64,000 nt of DNA from Lachnoanaerobaculum gingivalis. GTDB lineage: Bacteria > Bacillota > Clostridia > Lachnospirales > Lachnospiraceae. This document shows positions 38,518 through 47,649 of this stretch, one piece after another. A program made the translations under genes and the position numbers. The stretch lies in contig NZ_RRCO01000001.1 in NCBI RefSeq assembly GCF_003862475.1, forward strand, positions 434,001-498,000, written 5' to 3'. The notes beneath the pieces are model-generated. The model was not told where the DNA came from, made no database searches, and saw only the letters and a list, made by a program, of their open reading frames with translations. Each line of letters opens with the position of its first letter. Within the stretch, counting starts at the first letter, position 1.

Positions 38518-39729
38518 ATGCATCAGGAACAATGTATTAAGGACAATTTATATTATGTGGGAGGAAGTGACAGAAGGCAGAGACTTTTTGAAAATGTCTA
38601 TCCTATTCCGAACGGAATGTCTTACAACTCATATGTTATATTGGATGAAAAAACTATACTCTTTGATTCTGTTGACAGATCTGTAGAGGGAGTATTCTTT
38701 GAAAACTTAAAAGCAACACTTGGTGACAGACCCCTTGACTACGTAGTAATAACACATATGGAGCCTGACCATGCGGCTACTTTGGGTGATCTTTTAAATA
38801 TTCACCCGGAAATGATGATAGTAGGTAATGCAAAGATTAAGGCAATGATCGGTCAGTTCTTTGACTTCTCATTGGACCACAGATTCCTGGAAGTAAAAGA
38901 AGGCGACACATTAAGTACAGGCGAGCATACATTTAAATTTTATTTTGCTCCGATGGTTCACTGGCCTGAGGTAATGATGGTATATGATGAGAAATCAAAA
39001 GCGCTTTTCTCTTCAGATGCTTTCGGTTGCTTCGGAGCACTCTCAGGAAATATATTCGCAGATGAGTTGAATTATGAATGCGAGTGGTACCCGGAATCAA
39101 GAAGATATTATGCAAATATTGTAGGAAAGTTCGGATTACAGGTATTAAATATCTTAAAGAAGCTTGCCGATTTGGATATAGAGCTTATATGCTCACTTCA
39201 CGGACCTATATACAGAACAAAAGAGGATATTATTGCATGTTTCAAGAAGTATCAGACATGGGGATCATATTCTCCTGAGGATGATGAGGTGGTTATTTTC
39301 TCCGGTTCCGTTTACGGAAATACCGAAGATTTTTCAACATTACTTGCCACTCTTGTAGCACAAAGAGGTATCAGAAATACAAAGGTACTTGATATTTCAT
39401 CAATTGATGTATCTTACCTCCTTTCAGAAGCTTTCAGAGCTAAGGTACTTGTATTTGCTTCTTCTTCATACAATGGCGGACTTTTCACTCCTATGGAAAA
39501 CTTCCTTATGGACCTTGTTGCACATAACTTCCAGAACAGAGATGTTTTCGTGGTTGAAAACGGTTCATGGGCTCTTACAGCAGGCAAGAGCATGCGTGAG
39601 ATTATAGGTCAGTTAAAGAAGGTAAATATTGCCGAAGAAACAATCAGCATCAAATCTCTTCTTTCAAAGGATCAGTATGCCGATACAGTTGCAATGGCTG
39701 ATAAGATTGTTGAGTGCTTAAATAAATAA
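38518..39729 (+). CDS. A-type flavodiiron protein (O2/NO reductase)
   Basis: 403 aa. N-terminal metallo-beta-lactamase-like diiron domain with HMEPDHAA (80-87), the later VHWPE and SSDAFG ligand regions, then a flavodoxin domain starting VIFSGSVYGNTEDF. Such enzymes reduce oxygen to water or NO to N2O and protect anaerobes. Rubredoxin is the usual electron donor; none is seen beside it. GGAGG lies 6 nt before the ATG. It is monocistronic, ended by a strong hairpin. Confidence 0.93.
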   Translation: MHQEQCIKDNLYYVGGSDRRQRLFENVYPIPNGMSYNSYVILDEKTILFDSVDRSVEGVFFENLKATLGDRPLDYVVITHMEPDHAATLGDLLNIHPEMMIVGNAKIKAMIGQFFDFSLDHRFLEVKEGDTLSTGEHTFKFYFAPMVHWPEVMMVYDEKSKALFSSDAFGCFGALSGNIFADELNYECEWYPESRRYYANIVGKFGLQVLNILKKLADLDIELICSLHGPIYRTKEDIIACFKKYQTWGSYSPEDDEVVIFSGSVYGNTEDFSTLLATLVAQRGIRNTKVLDISSIDVSYLLSEAFRAKVLVFASSSYNGGLFTPMENFLMDLVAHNFQNRDVFVVENGSWALTAGKSMREIIGQLKKVNIAEETISIKSLLSKDQYADTVAMADKIVECLNK

Positions 39730-39739
39730 GACATCTTTT

Positions 39740-39777
39740 AATGTATACCCGTATTGACATGGGTATACATTTTTTAT
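39740..39777 (+). terminator. Strong terminator after flavodiiron gene
   Basis: AATGTATACCC and GGGTATACATT form an 11-bp perfect stem around a 10-nt loop, followed by TTTTTT. Confidence 0.9.
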
Positions 39778-39836
39778 TGATTTTTTTATACTCCGGTAGT
39801 AAACTTGTATCTTGATTTCATTTACAAGGAGTTTTT

Positions 39837-40538
39837 ATGGTTTCTAAAAATAAGATAAAATCCGCTTTCTTTTCGGCGTTTCCAAATATCATCCCTATTT
39901 TAGCCGGATTTTTATTCTTAGGTATTGCTTATGGTATCTATATGAATCAATCCGGTTTTAAATTCTACTACCCTATGTTCATGAGCTTTATAATATTTGC
40001 AGGTTCTGTAGAATTTGCTACCGTTTCATGGTTACTTGGAAGCTTCGATCCTGTAAATATCTTTTTTCTTACACTTATGATAAATGCAAGACATTTATTT
40101 TATGGACTTTCGATGCTTGAAAAATACAATATTCCGGGATGGAAGAAACTTTATTTAATTTACGGCATGTGTGATGAATCATTTTCTATAAATACGACAG
40201 TAGATGTACCTAAGGATATTGACAAGGACTGGTTTATGTTCTTTGTAACCATGTTAAATCAGATATATTGGGTAGCAGGTGCTACTATAGGCGGAATATT
40301 CGGAAGCTTTATCCCCTTTGATACCAAGGGAATAGAGTTTGTTATGACTGCACTCTTTGTAGTTATATTCCTTGAAAATTGGCTTAAAGAAAAGTATCAC
40401 AGCGCATCTGTTATCGGACTTTTTATTTCATTTATATGTCTGATGATTTTTAAAGGTACAAACTTTATTATTCCTTCAATGATTATAATAATTACCGTAC
40501 TTACATTACTTAGAGGGAGGTTAGAAAAACATGAGTAA
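39837..40538 (+). CDS. azlC: AzlC family branched-chain amino acid exporter subunit
   Basis: 233 aa with about six membrane helices and the AzlC pattern (FLGIAYGIYMNQSGF, FAGSVEFATVSWLLG, INARHLFYGLSMLEKY). AzlC with AzlD exports branched-chain amino acids or analogues. AAGGAG lies before the ATG and the gene overlaps azlD by 8 nt. Confidence 0.93.
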   Translation: MVSKNKIKSAFFSAFPNIIPILAGFLFLGIAYGIYMNQSGFKFYYPMFMSFIIFAGSVEFATVSWLLGSFDPVNIFFLTLMINARHLFYGLSMLEKYNIPGWKKLYLIYGMCDESFSINTTVDVPKDIDKDWFMFFVTMLNQIYWVAGATIGGIFGSFIPFDTKGIEFVMTALFVVIFLENWLKEKYHSASVIGLFISFICLMIFKGTNFIIPSMIIIITVLTLLRGRLEKHE

Positions 40539-40860
40539 AATACAGCAGATTGTTATAATATTAATCGTCGCATTTGCCACAATGATAACCAGATTTTTAC
40601 CTTTCATAGTTTTTCCGGCAAACAAAGAAACTCCTTCCTATATAAAGTATCTCGGCAAAGTTTTGCCGGCAGCCGTACTCGGGCTCTTAGTGGTATATTC
40701 ACTTAAAGATGTATCAATATTTAATGAGTTCCACACTTTACCTGAAGCCATAAGCATTGCGGTTATTGTACTGTTACATTTTTGGAAAAGGCAGATGATA
40801 CTTTCCATTTCAGCAGGTACAATACTTTATATGTTTCTTATACAATTTATTTTCAAATAA
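40531..40860 (+). CDS. azlD: AzlD family branched-chain amino acid transporter subunit
   Basis: 109 aa, four hydrophobic helices, with ATMITRFLPFIVFP and YLGKVLPAAVLGLLVVYSLKD typical of AzlD. It is the small partner of AzlC and is translationally coupled to it. AGGGAGG lies upstream. Confidence 0.92.
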   Translation: MSKIQQIVIILIVAFATMITRFLPFIVFPANKETPSYIKYLGKVLPAAVLGLLVVYSLKDVSIFNEFHTLPEAISIAVIVLLHFWKRQMILSISAGTILYMFLIQFIFK

Positions 40861-40923
40861 ATTGCTTGCAATTATTTATGAATTAATATATCTTTATTAT
40901 AGACTAAACATTTAAGGAGATTT

Positions 40924-42198
40924 ATGAAAGAGATTGCAAAAAAGGTAAAATCGGACAGTTTTATTCTGATGGCAAGCAGCAATGAGATGAGAAATGACTG
41001 TCTTCAAAATATTATAAATAATTTGAACAAAAACAGAGAATATATACTCTCGGAAAATCAAAAGGATATTGAAAATGCAAAGGCTGAGAATATATCCTCT
41101 TCCATACTTTCAAGACTTTTGTTTGACGAACATAAGATGGATACTGTTATAGCAGGTATCAATGATCTTATAAAGATGGAAGATCCTATAGGAAAGATAA
41201 CATTAAAAAGAGAGCTTGATGCCGGACTTATACTTACCAGAACCACAACTCCGATAGGTGTTATAGGAGTTATTTTTGAGGCAAGGCCTGATGCCCTTGT
41301 TCAGATTGCTTCTCTATGTATAAAAAGCGGAAATGCAGCCATACTTAAAGGCGGAAGCGAAGCCAAGCTTACAAATAGGGCACTTTTTGAAAGTATAAAA
41401 GAAGCTGTTTTAGAAGCAGGTCTTCCTGAGAATATACTTATACAGCTTGAAGCCAGAAGTGATGTCGGAGAACTGCTTGGATGTAGTGAATATGTGGACT
41501 TGCTTATACCGAGAGGTTCAAATTCATTTGTAAAGTATATTATGGACAATACAAGTATTCCTGTTATGGGGCATGCTGACGGTGTTTGTCATACATATGT
41601 GGATGAGGACTTTGACCTTGAAAAATCTGTAAGGATATTGATAGACGCAAAGACTCAGTACCCTTCCGCATGTAACACCACAGAGACATTACTGGTTCAT
41701 GAAAGGTCTGTTTCAAAGCTTTTACCGAAACTGAATGAAGCGTTTAAAACAGCCGGTATTAAAGTATATGCCGATAAAGAGGTCTTATCATATTTTGATA
41801 ATGCAGATGCAGCCAATGATGATTCTTTCCATACGGAATATCTTGAAAAGACTATCAATGTGAAATCTGTAAAGAGTATTGATGAAGCAATTAATCATAT
41901 AAATACTTACGGTTCACATCATACAGATGCCATACTTACAAATATGGATGCCAATGCAGATTATTTTATGAGCAGAGTTGATTCCGCCAATGTATATAAG
42001 AACTGTTCTACAAGATTTGCCGACGGATTCAGATACGGTTTCGGAGCTGAGGTAGGTATCAGTACCGGAAAGCTTCATGCCAGAGGTCCTGTAGGACTTG
42101 AAGGGCTTTGTACTTACAAATATAAGCTCTACGGAAACGGCGATATTGTAGCGGATTATGCAAACGGAAATAAAGAATTCCATTTTAGAGAACTATAA
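40924..42198 (+). CDS. proA: Glutamate-5-semialdehyde dehydrogenase (gamma-glutamyl phosphate reductase)
   Basis: 424 aa, full length. Family marks include EARPDALVQIASLCIKSGNA, LKGGSEA, the catalytic Cys in YPSACNTTETLLVH, and GFGAEVGISTGKLHARGPVGLEGL. It reduces gamma-glutamyl phosphate to glutamate semialdehyde in proline synthesis. proB is not next to it. AAGGAG lies 6 nt before the ATG, and 63 nt separate it from azlD. Confidence 0.96.
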   Translation: MKEIAKKVKSDSFILMASSNEMRNDCLQNIINNLNKNREYILSENQKDIENAKAENISSSILSRLLFDEHKMDTVIAGINDLIKMEDPIGKITLKRELDAGLILTRTTTPIGVIGVIFEARPDALVQIASLCIKSGNAAILKGGSEAKLTNRALFESIKEAVLEAGLPENILIQLEARSDVGELLGCSEYVDLLIPRGSNSFVKYIMDNTSIPVMGHADGVCHTYVDEDFDLEKSVRILIDAKTQYPSACNTTETLLVHERSVSKLLPKLNEAFKTAGIKVYADKEVLSYFDNADAANDDSFHTEYLEKTINVKSVKSIDEAINHINTYGSHHTDAILTNMDANADYFMSRVDSANVYKNCSTRFADGFRYGFGAEVGISTGKLHARGPVGLEGLCTYKYKLYGNGDIVADYANGNKEFHFREL

Positions 42199-42199
42199 A

Positions 42200-42226
42200 A
42201 GGAAGGGTAATCCCCTTCCTCTTTTA
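42200..42226. terminator. Bidirectional terminator between proA and choline-binding protein
   Basis: AGGAAGGG and CCCTTCCT form an 8-bp stem with T-rich flank on the plus side, between two convergent genes. Confidence 0.75.
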
Positions 42227-42229
42227 TAC

Positions 42230-43426
42230 TTATCTTACCCATGCGCCGTTTGCGCCGAGTCTGAATGAATCAACTGTAGTATTTGTAGCCATATATCCTG
42301 AGCCCGGATAGAAATAGTACCAGTTTCCGCTGATCTGTGTCCATCCCTCACACATAGCACCATTGCTGTCAAGGTAGTAATACTTTCCGTCACTGCTGTG
42401 AAGCCATGTATTGCTGAGCATCTTACCTCTTGGAACCTCAGCATTCATGTAATACCACTTACCGTTTGACTGCTGCCAGCCTGTTGTCATATATCCGTAG
42501 GAATTCATATAATAATACTCTCCTTCGACCTTCTGCCAACCTGTAAGCATTCTGCCTGCATCATCAAAGAGGTACCATTTATCGGCAATATATTCCCATC
42601 CGTTTGTCTTAAGACTTCCGTCAGGAAATCTGAAATACCATGTATCTCCCGATTTATTCCAACCTATGCCGCTTCCAACCTGGGTTGTTACATTGTTATT
42701 TCCTGTTGAGACATTTGAGGCATCCAGATAGAATTCATCTGAAGTAATCCACTCCGAATGTCTTCCATAGTCCTTATCTCCATGTGAAACCGTTCTGATT
42801 TTGAATTTATATGTACCCTTTTGAGTCATATCATTTCTGAAATTATAGTTGCTGCCCTTGTAGTTTTCAACCCTTGTAACCTGTGTACTTCCACGCATCA
42901 ATATAAGCTCGTAGTATCCTGAAGTCTCTGAGGGTTCATCCCATTTGGCGATACCTATACCGCTGTCCTTCCACTCTACATCCTCAGGAGCTTCATAAGT
43001 TCCCTTTAAAGGATTCAGCTTAATATTTACCACCAAATCACCGTTTTTCTTGGATGAAGAAAGAAACTTTCCACCGTTCACAGATATATTGGAAGATGAA
43101 TATGTTCCCTTAAATGAATAATCGCTGTTTGCTTCCAAAGTGATTTTCATCTTTACTTCATCACCTATGTTCAGACTGCTTCTTCCGCTTGTAATCTCAG
43201 CATCCGCTATATTGAATCTGTCGGATGTAGTATATACATTTATATCTCCACCTGAGCTACTTCCGTAATTTATACTTAGATTATCTGTACGATCTCCTAT
43301 ACTCAAATCCGAATTTACTTTTATCGTAACTGAGCTGATAGTTTTATTTGCAGCATAAGCAGGCTTTGATAAAAGTGAACATAATAAAATAGTTCCGAAA
43401 ACAGCTATTTTTTTAGCCAACCTCAT
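42230..43426 (-). CDS. Secreted protein with choline-binding-type cell-wall repeats
   Basis: 398 aa. A signal peptide ends at about AYA-AN (25-26). The middle is an unassigned beta-rich region with a fibronectin-like part (YELILMRGSTQVTRVENYKG). The C-terminal 130 residues are five to six GW repeats of the choline-binding/glucan-binding type (GWEYIADKWYLFDDAGRMLTGWQ, GEYYYMNSYGYMTTGWQ, GKWYYMN). It should sit at the cell surface bound to teichoic acid or polysaccharide. AAGGAGG precedes the ATG. No enzyme domain is seen. Confidence 0.85.
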   Translation of the reverse strand: MRLAKKIAVFGTILLCSLLSKPAYAANKTISSVTIKVNSDLSIGDRTDNLSINYGSSSGGDINVYTTSDRFNIADAEITSGRSSLNIGDEVKMKITLEANSDYSFKGTYSSSNISVNGGKFLSSSKKNGDLVVNIKLNPLKGTYEAPEDVEWKDSGIGIAKWDEPSETSGYYELILMRGSTQVTRVENYKGSNYNFRNDMTQKGTYKFKIRTVSHGDKDYGRHSEWITSDEFYLDASNVSTGNNNVTTQVGSGIGWNKSGDTWYFRFPDGSLKTNGWEYIADKWYLFDDAGRMLTGWQKVEGEYYYMNSYGYMTTGWQQSNGKWYYMNAEVPRGKMLSNTWLHSSDGKYYYLDSNGAMCEGWTQISGNWYYFYPGSGYMATNTTVDSFRLGANGAWVR

Positions 43427-43547
43427 ATATTCCTCCTTATATTTTTTATATCATATCATCCGATACAAATATATTTATAATATAAGTATATGTAATCTGA
43501 GTGTATATGTACAGTTAAAATTTTCTTACTTATTCATATCTTTTGGC

Positions 43548-44120
43548 TCAAATTTTATTCAGAATATATTCAATCAAATGTTGCTTAAAATATACTTCCA
43601 GTACAATATCTGATAAAAAGGTAAATAACTCAACATTTTCATCTTTTTTGTCAAAGCCATTCACTCTCTTTTTTGCATACTCGAGCCTTTTTTTCAAATC
43701 ATCTACAATCTCGTTTTTCTTGTCATCCTCTATATGAACCAACATATCATACAGTTGTGAAAGGGACTCATCTCCCTTTTCAAAATCATTGTATATACTC
43801 AAATCACAGAGTCTTTTAATATCCGCAAAGGAAAGCACATTCTTGTAAAAATATATAAGTATAAGAAGCATCACATGATTCTTGGTATATTTTTTCTTAT
43901 CGGAAGGCGGCAAAAGTTTGTTCTTCGTATAATTATTGATCATGGTTTTTGTAAGAAGCTTATCATCCTCCTCTCGTTTGAAACTCTCAAGCTTCTCATC
44001 AATAAAACTTGTCATCTGATCCATATACAAAGAAATATCCGGAATATCTTCCGATTTTATAATATCCAAGCCCTCAAAATGCTTTATCATATCATTGATA
44101 ATATCTTTATTAGTTTTCAT
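43548..44120 (-). CDS. DUF1836 domain protein, probable regulator
   Basis: 190 aa from ATG 44120. The middle matches DUF1836 (LLTKTMINNYTKNKLLPPSDKKKYTKNHVMLLILIYFYKNVLSFADIKRL), a MerR-like helix-turn-helix family common in Clostridia. The frame is open upstream to 44213 but lacks a ribosome site, and a consensus-like promoter lies at 44127-44155, only 6 nt from this ATG, so the mRNA seems leaderless. Targets unknown. Confidence 0.8.
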   Translation of the reverse strand: MKTNKDIINDMIKHFEGLDIIKSEDIPDISLYMDQMTSFIDEKLESFKREEDDKLLTKTMINNYTKNKLLPPSDKKKYTKNHVMLLILIYFYKNVLSFADIKRLCDLSIYNDFEKGDESLSQLYDMLVHIEDDKKNEIVDDLKKRLEYAKKRVNGFDKKDENVELFTFLSDIVLEVYFKQHLIEYILNKI

Positions 44121-44126
44121 AACATC

Positions 44127-44155
44127 AGTATATAGTATTAAAAACCATATATCAA
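44127..44155 (-). promoter_or_regulatory. Promoter giving leaderless DUF1836 mRNA
   Basis: TTGATA (44150-44155) and TATACT (44127-44132) at exactly 17 bp on the minus strand. The expected start point falls at or next to the A of ATG 44120, and no Shine-Dalgarno is present. Confidence 0.6.
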
Positions 44156-44340
44156 GTGAAATCAAAAGTGCTTTCAGAATATGAAATTCGTACGTAAATA
44201 TTGTTTTATTCAAAAATTAACAGCATTATAAAAACAGAATATCCCGACAAAACCACAAGGCTGAAACACCTTGTATTTGTCAGGATATGTTTTCTTCTGT
44301 TCTGTAGTAAATAAAATTAAGTAACTACTACTAAAACATA

Positions 44341-44589
44341 TTATATTTCTTTTAAGAGCAAAATACTTTTTGTCAATGCAACTAATGATATAATGAAGCT
44401 TACAATACTTAAACAAAATAATATCGGCTCACCTACAATAGAAACATCTGTTATATAATTCATATTGCTCATTATTAAAATTGTTAATGATCGCAAAAGG
44501 AAATTCATACTTAACAATATAACTGCACCCAAGAAAAATATTGCAAATATTACAAGTCCAAGCACTATCTTAAACTTATTTCTCTCCAT
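44341..44589 (-). CDS. Small two-helix membrane protein
   Basis: 82 aa with two or three hydrophobic segments (IVLGLVIFAIFFLGAVILLSMNFLL and ILFCLSIVSFIISLVALTKSIL) and no recognised family. GGAG lies 7 nt before the ATG. It starts 26 nt after the secreted-protein gene on the same strand, so the two form an operon. Size and topology would suit an immunity or accessory protein, which is only inference. Confidence 0.6.
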   Translation of the reverse strand: MERNKFKIVLGLVIFAIFFLGAVILLSMNFLLRSLTILIMSNMNYITDVSIVGEPILFCLSIVSFIISLVALTKSILLLKEI

Positions 44590-44615
44590 ACATACGCTCC
44601 ATCTGTCGCCATAAA

Positions 44616-45341
44616 TTACCTATCTCCAAGCCTCATATATACCGTTTCAGGACTTGTTGAATATACCGACTTACTCTCAACAACTATAGCTCTTTTATTA
44701 ATTGGTCCTCTTGGAATATAATATTTTTGAGCTTTACCTGACACATATCTTATAAGCGGTCTAAATTCAAGCCACATTTTTTTATTTGGACCAACATTCA
44801 TTGATATAGTCTCTGAAAATGAAGAGTTAGTTGACCAGCTACCACCAACAGAAAGTTTAAATGCATCATTAAACCCACCTGTCAATGCTGTATTAATAGT
44901 CCATGTGGTGCTTGATCTAACACTCGCTGAAAGATTCTGTCGTTGTGAAGTTCTATTTTCCAAATAGTTAGATATTCTCTTGGAAGTACCATATATTTTC
45001 CCACTACTTTCTTTTATAAATCTATATTTATAATGAAATGGACCATATGGTTCTATTTCAGGATCTACATCTATCTCAGGGAGTTCAAATGATTTATCAA
45101 CCTTTTCCAGTTCACTAAACTCTTCCAAAATCTTATCAGATTGCTGCATGATTTGCGTATATACTTTCTTAGCATCATCACCAGAATAATAGTTAAGTTT
45201 ACCACTACCATCTGGAATAGCCACCATAACAACTTCACCTAATTCCTCATCTACTTCGCTAGCATAAACACTTAATCCTGATACTTCATTTACAAATAAC
45301 AAAGATAACAACAATAATAAAGCACAAATTATCTTTTTCAT
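44616..45341 (-). CDS. Secreted beta-rich protein of unknown function
   Basis: 241 aa. Signal peptide MKKIICALLLLLSLLFVNEVSG with likely cleavage after VYA. The mature N-terminus is acidic. The C-terminal half alternates Ser/Thr and hydrophobic residues in long strands (TTWTINTALTGGF, FKLSVGGSWSTNSSFSETISMNV, KKMWLEFRPLIRYVSG), a pattern seen in amphipathic beta-hairpins of aerolysin-like modules. That resemblance is by eye only. No catalytic motif is visible. It is followed by a small membrane protein and preceded by a 20-codon ORF. Confidence 0.65.
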   Translation of the reverse strand: MKKIICALLLLLSLLFVNEVSGLSVYASEVDEELGEVVMVAIPDGSGKLNYYSGDDAKKVYTQIMQQSDKILEEFSELEKVDKSFELPEIDVDPEIEPYGPFHYKYRFIKESSGKIYGTSKRISNYLENRTSQRQNLSASVRSSTTWTINTALTGGFNDAFKLSVGGSWSTNSSFSETISMNVGPNKKMWLEFRPLIRYVSGKAQKYYIPRGPINKRAIVVESKSVYSTSPETVYMRLGDR

Positions 45342-45382
45342 TCTATTACCTCTTTAATATTAAACATAAACACAGCTAAACG

Positions 45383-45445
45383 TTATAATAACAACCTTAC
45401 TATTATATCTCCGTTTTTATACCTTTGAGGATTTATATATTGCAT
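45383..45445 (-). CDS. 20-aa small ORF upstream of secreted protein
   Basis: ATG CAA TAT ATA to TAA gives a peptide starting MQYINPQRYK and ending IIVRLLL. AAAGGAGG (45452-45459) lies 6 nt before the ATG, better than the site of the gene that follows. It may be a leader peptide controlling the downstream gene or a free small peptide. A TATAAT box lies just upstream of the site. Confidence 0.45.
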   Translation of the reverse strand: MQYINPQRYKNGDIIVRLLL

Positions 45446-45528
45446 AGCCTCCCTCCTTTTAATATTATATTAAATTTTTTTATTAATTATTTAAAATGGT
45501 TTTCTCAACTCTTATTCTATTCATGTTA

Positions 45529-45564
45529 ATATAATAGCACTTTTTCTTGTAAATGTAAACTATC
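45529..45564. repeat. Left copy of 36-bp direct repeat flanking second IS
   Basis: Identical to 47650-47685; starts ATATAATAGCAC and ends GTAAACTATC. Flanking bases differ (A versus G before, G versus T after). It is the target-site duplication of the IS. Confidence 0.95.
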
Positions 45565-45651
45565 GGGTCTTCAACAGTTTGTTACATGCAAACAGCCTCT
45601 AAAGCCTTATAAATAAAGGGTTTTCTGTGTCAAATTTCTTTTATTTTATTG

Positions 45652-45680
45652 TTGTATTTTGTTGTATTATATGATATAAT
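45652..45680 (+). promoter_or_regulatory. Transposase promoter giving leaderless mRNA
   Basis: TTGTAT (45652-45657), 17 bp, TATAAT (45675-45680). The ATG is 5 nt after the -10 and no ribosome site exists, so translation probably starts at the mRNA 5' end. Tandem TGTTGTATT words overlap the -35. Confidence 0.6.
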
Positions 45681-45685
45681 GAAGT

Positions 45686-47548
45686 ATGAAACTTTGGTAT
45701 GACAAAAAATCGAAGGATCCTACTTATTTTATTCAAAGAGGAATCCGAAACGGAAAAAAGACTACTACTAAAAATGTGGTTCGCATAGGAAAACATTCCG
45801 AACTTCTAAAAACTACCGCTGACCCTCTGGCTTACGCTCTTGATGAGGTCAAAAGATATAATGAGGAGTTAAAAAACAATAAATCGGTAGCTTTAGATTT
45901 TAAGTTTGACTTTAATGAAAAAATCACCTATCAAGATGATTTAGTATCTAAGTCTAAACTTTTAAACATAGGATATTTTTTCCTTCAGCAAATTTACCAT
46001 GATCTCAAGATTGGAGCCTTCTTCAAAAATATAATAAAAGATACTAGAATACAGTTTGACCCAAATCTGGTAAATAGATTCCTCACTTATTCTCGTATAC
46101 TTAATCCTGACTCCAAGCTAGGTACTCATCAGAATCTTGTTAGCTTTTATGAGCAACCCACATTTGGTTACGAACACATTCTTCGTACACTTGACATTAT
46201 GTATGATCATTATGATGAGTATATTTCTCATCTATATGATGCAAGTACGAAATTAATAAAGAGAGATACCTCGGTATGTTTTTTTGACTGCTCAAACTAT
46301 TACTTTGAAATAGAATCAAATGACGAAGATTATATTGATCCTGTAACCGGTGAAGTGACTAAAGGTCTACGAAAATATGGTGTGAGTAAAGAACATAGAC
46401 CAAATCCTATTGTACAAATGGGACTATTTATGGACAAAGACGGTATACCACTATCTATGTGCATTACTTCCGGTTCTGATAATGAGCAAACTACTGCTAT
46501 TCCTTTAGAACAAAAGCTAATAACTATGTTTAAGGGCAAAAAGTTTATTTATTGTGCTGATGCCGGTCTTGGGTCTTTAAATATCAGAAATTTTAATTCT
46601 ATGGGTGGCAGAGCTTTTATTGTTACTCAATCCATAAAGATGCTTTCTAATACGTTAAAAGAAGCTATTTTTAGTGATATTGATTATCGCCTATTATCTA
46701 ATGATAAACCTGCAACTATTCAGCAAATGAAAGATTTTGATAGGTTTGATAAAGTTAATGCAGAACTGTACGATGATAGGATATACAAGATAATCCCTGC
46801 TGATAAGGCATTTGACCTTGGACTTTATGAAGAAAAGGCATGTAAGAATGGTACTATTAAGAAAGTTAAGTCAAAGGCCGTAGTTCCACAAAAAATCATT
46901 GTCTCATTCTCAAGAAAAATGATGGAATATCAAAGATTTATACGAAATCGCCAGATAGAAAGGGCTAAGAAGCTCCTTACTAAGCTGGACCCCGAAACCT
47001 ATAAAAAAGGGGCAAATGATATAACTCGTTTTATAAAACGAACCACATCAACATCCTCCGGTGAAAAAGCTGTAGATACCTACGAACTTAACCAAGAAGC
47101 CATAAATGAAGAAGAAAAGTATGATGGATTCTATGCAGTGGCAACAAATCTTGAAGATTCAGCTAAGTATATCTTAGAAATTAGCTCAAACAGATACAAG
47201 ATAGAAGATTGCTTTAGAATAATGAAAACCAATTTTTCAGCCAGACCTGTATTTCATCAAAATAGAGAGCGAATAGTAGCACACTTTATGGTCTGTTACA
47301 CAGCTCTTTTAATATATAGGATTCTGGAAAAGAAGCTGGATATGTATGGAACGCATTTCACTGTAGAGAATGTTATAGAAACTTTGAATAACATGCAGGT
47401 AGCTAATTTAGAAGATGTATGCTATATGTCAACATATGATAATTCACAAGTACTAACGTCATTAAATGCTATCTTTAATCTTGAATTGGACAAGAAATAC
47501 TATCAGCCAAAAGATTTAAATAAAAAAATAAAAAAGATTTCAACTTGA
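45686..47548 (+). CDS. IS1634-family DDE transposase
   Basis: 620 aa. DDE residues by motif: first Asp in CFFDCSNYYFEIE, second in YCADAGLGS, Glu in NRYKIEDCFRIMK. It shares this framework and the ending pattern (FHQNRERIVAHFMVCYTALLIYRILEKKL) with the transposase at 307-2082, but differs throughout, so it is another member of the family. The gene is intact. Confidence 0.95.
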   Translation: MKLWYDKKSKDPTYFIQRGIRNGKKTTTKNVVRIGKHSELLKTTADPLAYALDEVKRYNEELKNNKSVALDFKFDFNEKITYQDDLVSKSKLLNIGYFFLQQIYHDLKIGAFFKNIIKDTRIQFDPNLVNRFLTYSRILNPDSKLGTHQNLVSFYEQPTFGYEHILRTLDIMYDHYDEYISHLYDASTKLIKRDTSVCFFDCSNYYFEIESNDEDYIDPVTGEVTKGLRKYGVSKEHRPNPIVQMGLFMDKDGIPLSMCITSGSDNEQTTAIPLEQKLITMFKGKKFIYCADAGLGSLNIRNFNSMGGRAFIVTQSIKMLSNTLKEAIFSDIDYRLLSNDKPATIQQMKDFDRFDKVNAELYDDRIYKIIPADKAFDLGLYEEKACKNGTIKKVKSKAVVPQKIIVSFSRKMMEYQRFIRNRQIERAKKLLTKLDPETYKKGANDITRFIKRTTSTSSGEKAVDTYELNQEAINEEEKYDGFYAVATNLEDSAKYILEISSNRYKIEDCFRIMKTNFSARPVFHQNRERIVAHFMVCYTALLIYRILEKKLDMYGTHFTVENVIETLNNMQVANLEDVCYMSTYDNSQVLTSLNAIFNLELDKKYYQPKDLNKKIKKIST

Positions 47549-47576
47549 ACTTTCCATACAACATTTTTTAGATACT

Positions 47577-47624
47577 TAAAAAAGTGGCTAAAGCCTTGTA
47601 AATACAGGGTTTCAAGCCACTTTT
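47577..47624 (+). terminator. Terminator after second transposase
   Basis: AAAAGTGGCT pairs with AGCCACTTTT around about 25 nt, just inside the right inverted repeat. Near-symmetric, so usable on both strands. Confidence 0.7.
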
Positions 47625-47649
47625 CTATTCCCAAACTGTTGAAGATGGG

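Larger units (their letters stand above)
45565..47649 (+). mobile_element. Second IS1634-family insertion sequence (about 2.1 kb)
   Basis: A transposase gene with a 14-bp perfect terminal inverted repeat, TCTTCAACAGTTTG at 45568-45581 and its complement at 47632-47645, between 36-bp direct repeats. A subterminal word of the form TAAAGCCTT.TAAATA.AGGGTTT appears at both ends in the same direction. It lies between the secreted-protein gene and the 3' side of apgM, about 190 bp upstream of the secreted-protein start, so it may alter that gene's promoter region. Confidence 0.92.

Noticed and set aside
45599-47615. Direct repeat of the form TAAAGCCTT.TAAATA.AGGGTTT at both ends of the second IS as a separate element
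   Set aside because: It is subterminal IS sequence, at the right end part of the terminator hairpin, so it belongs to the IS.
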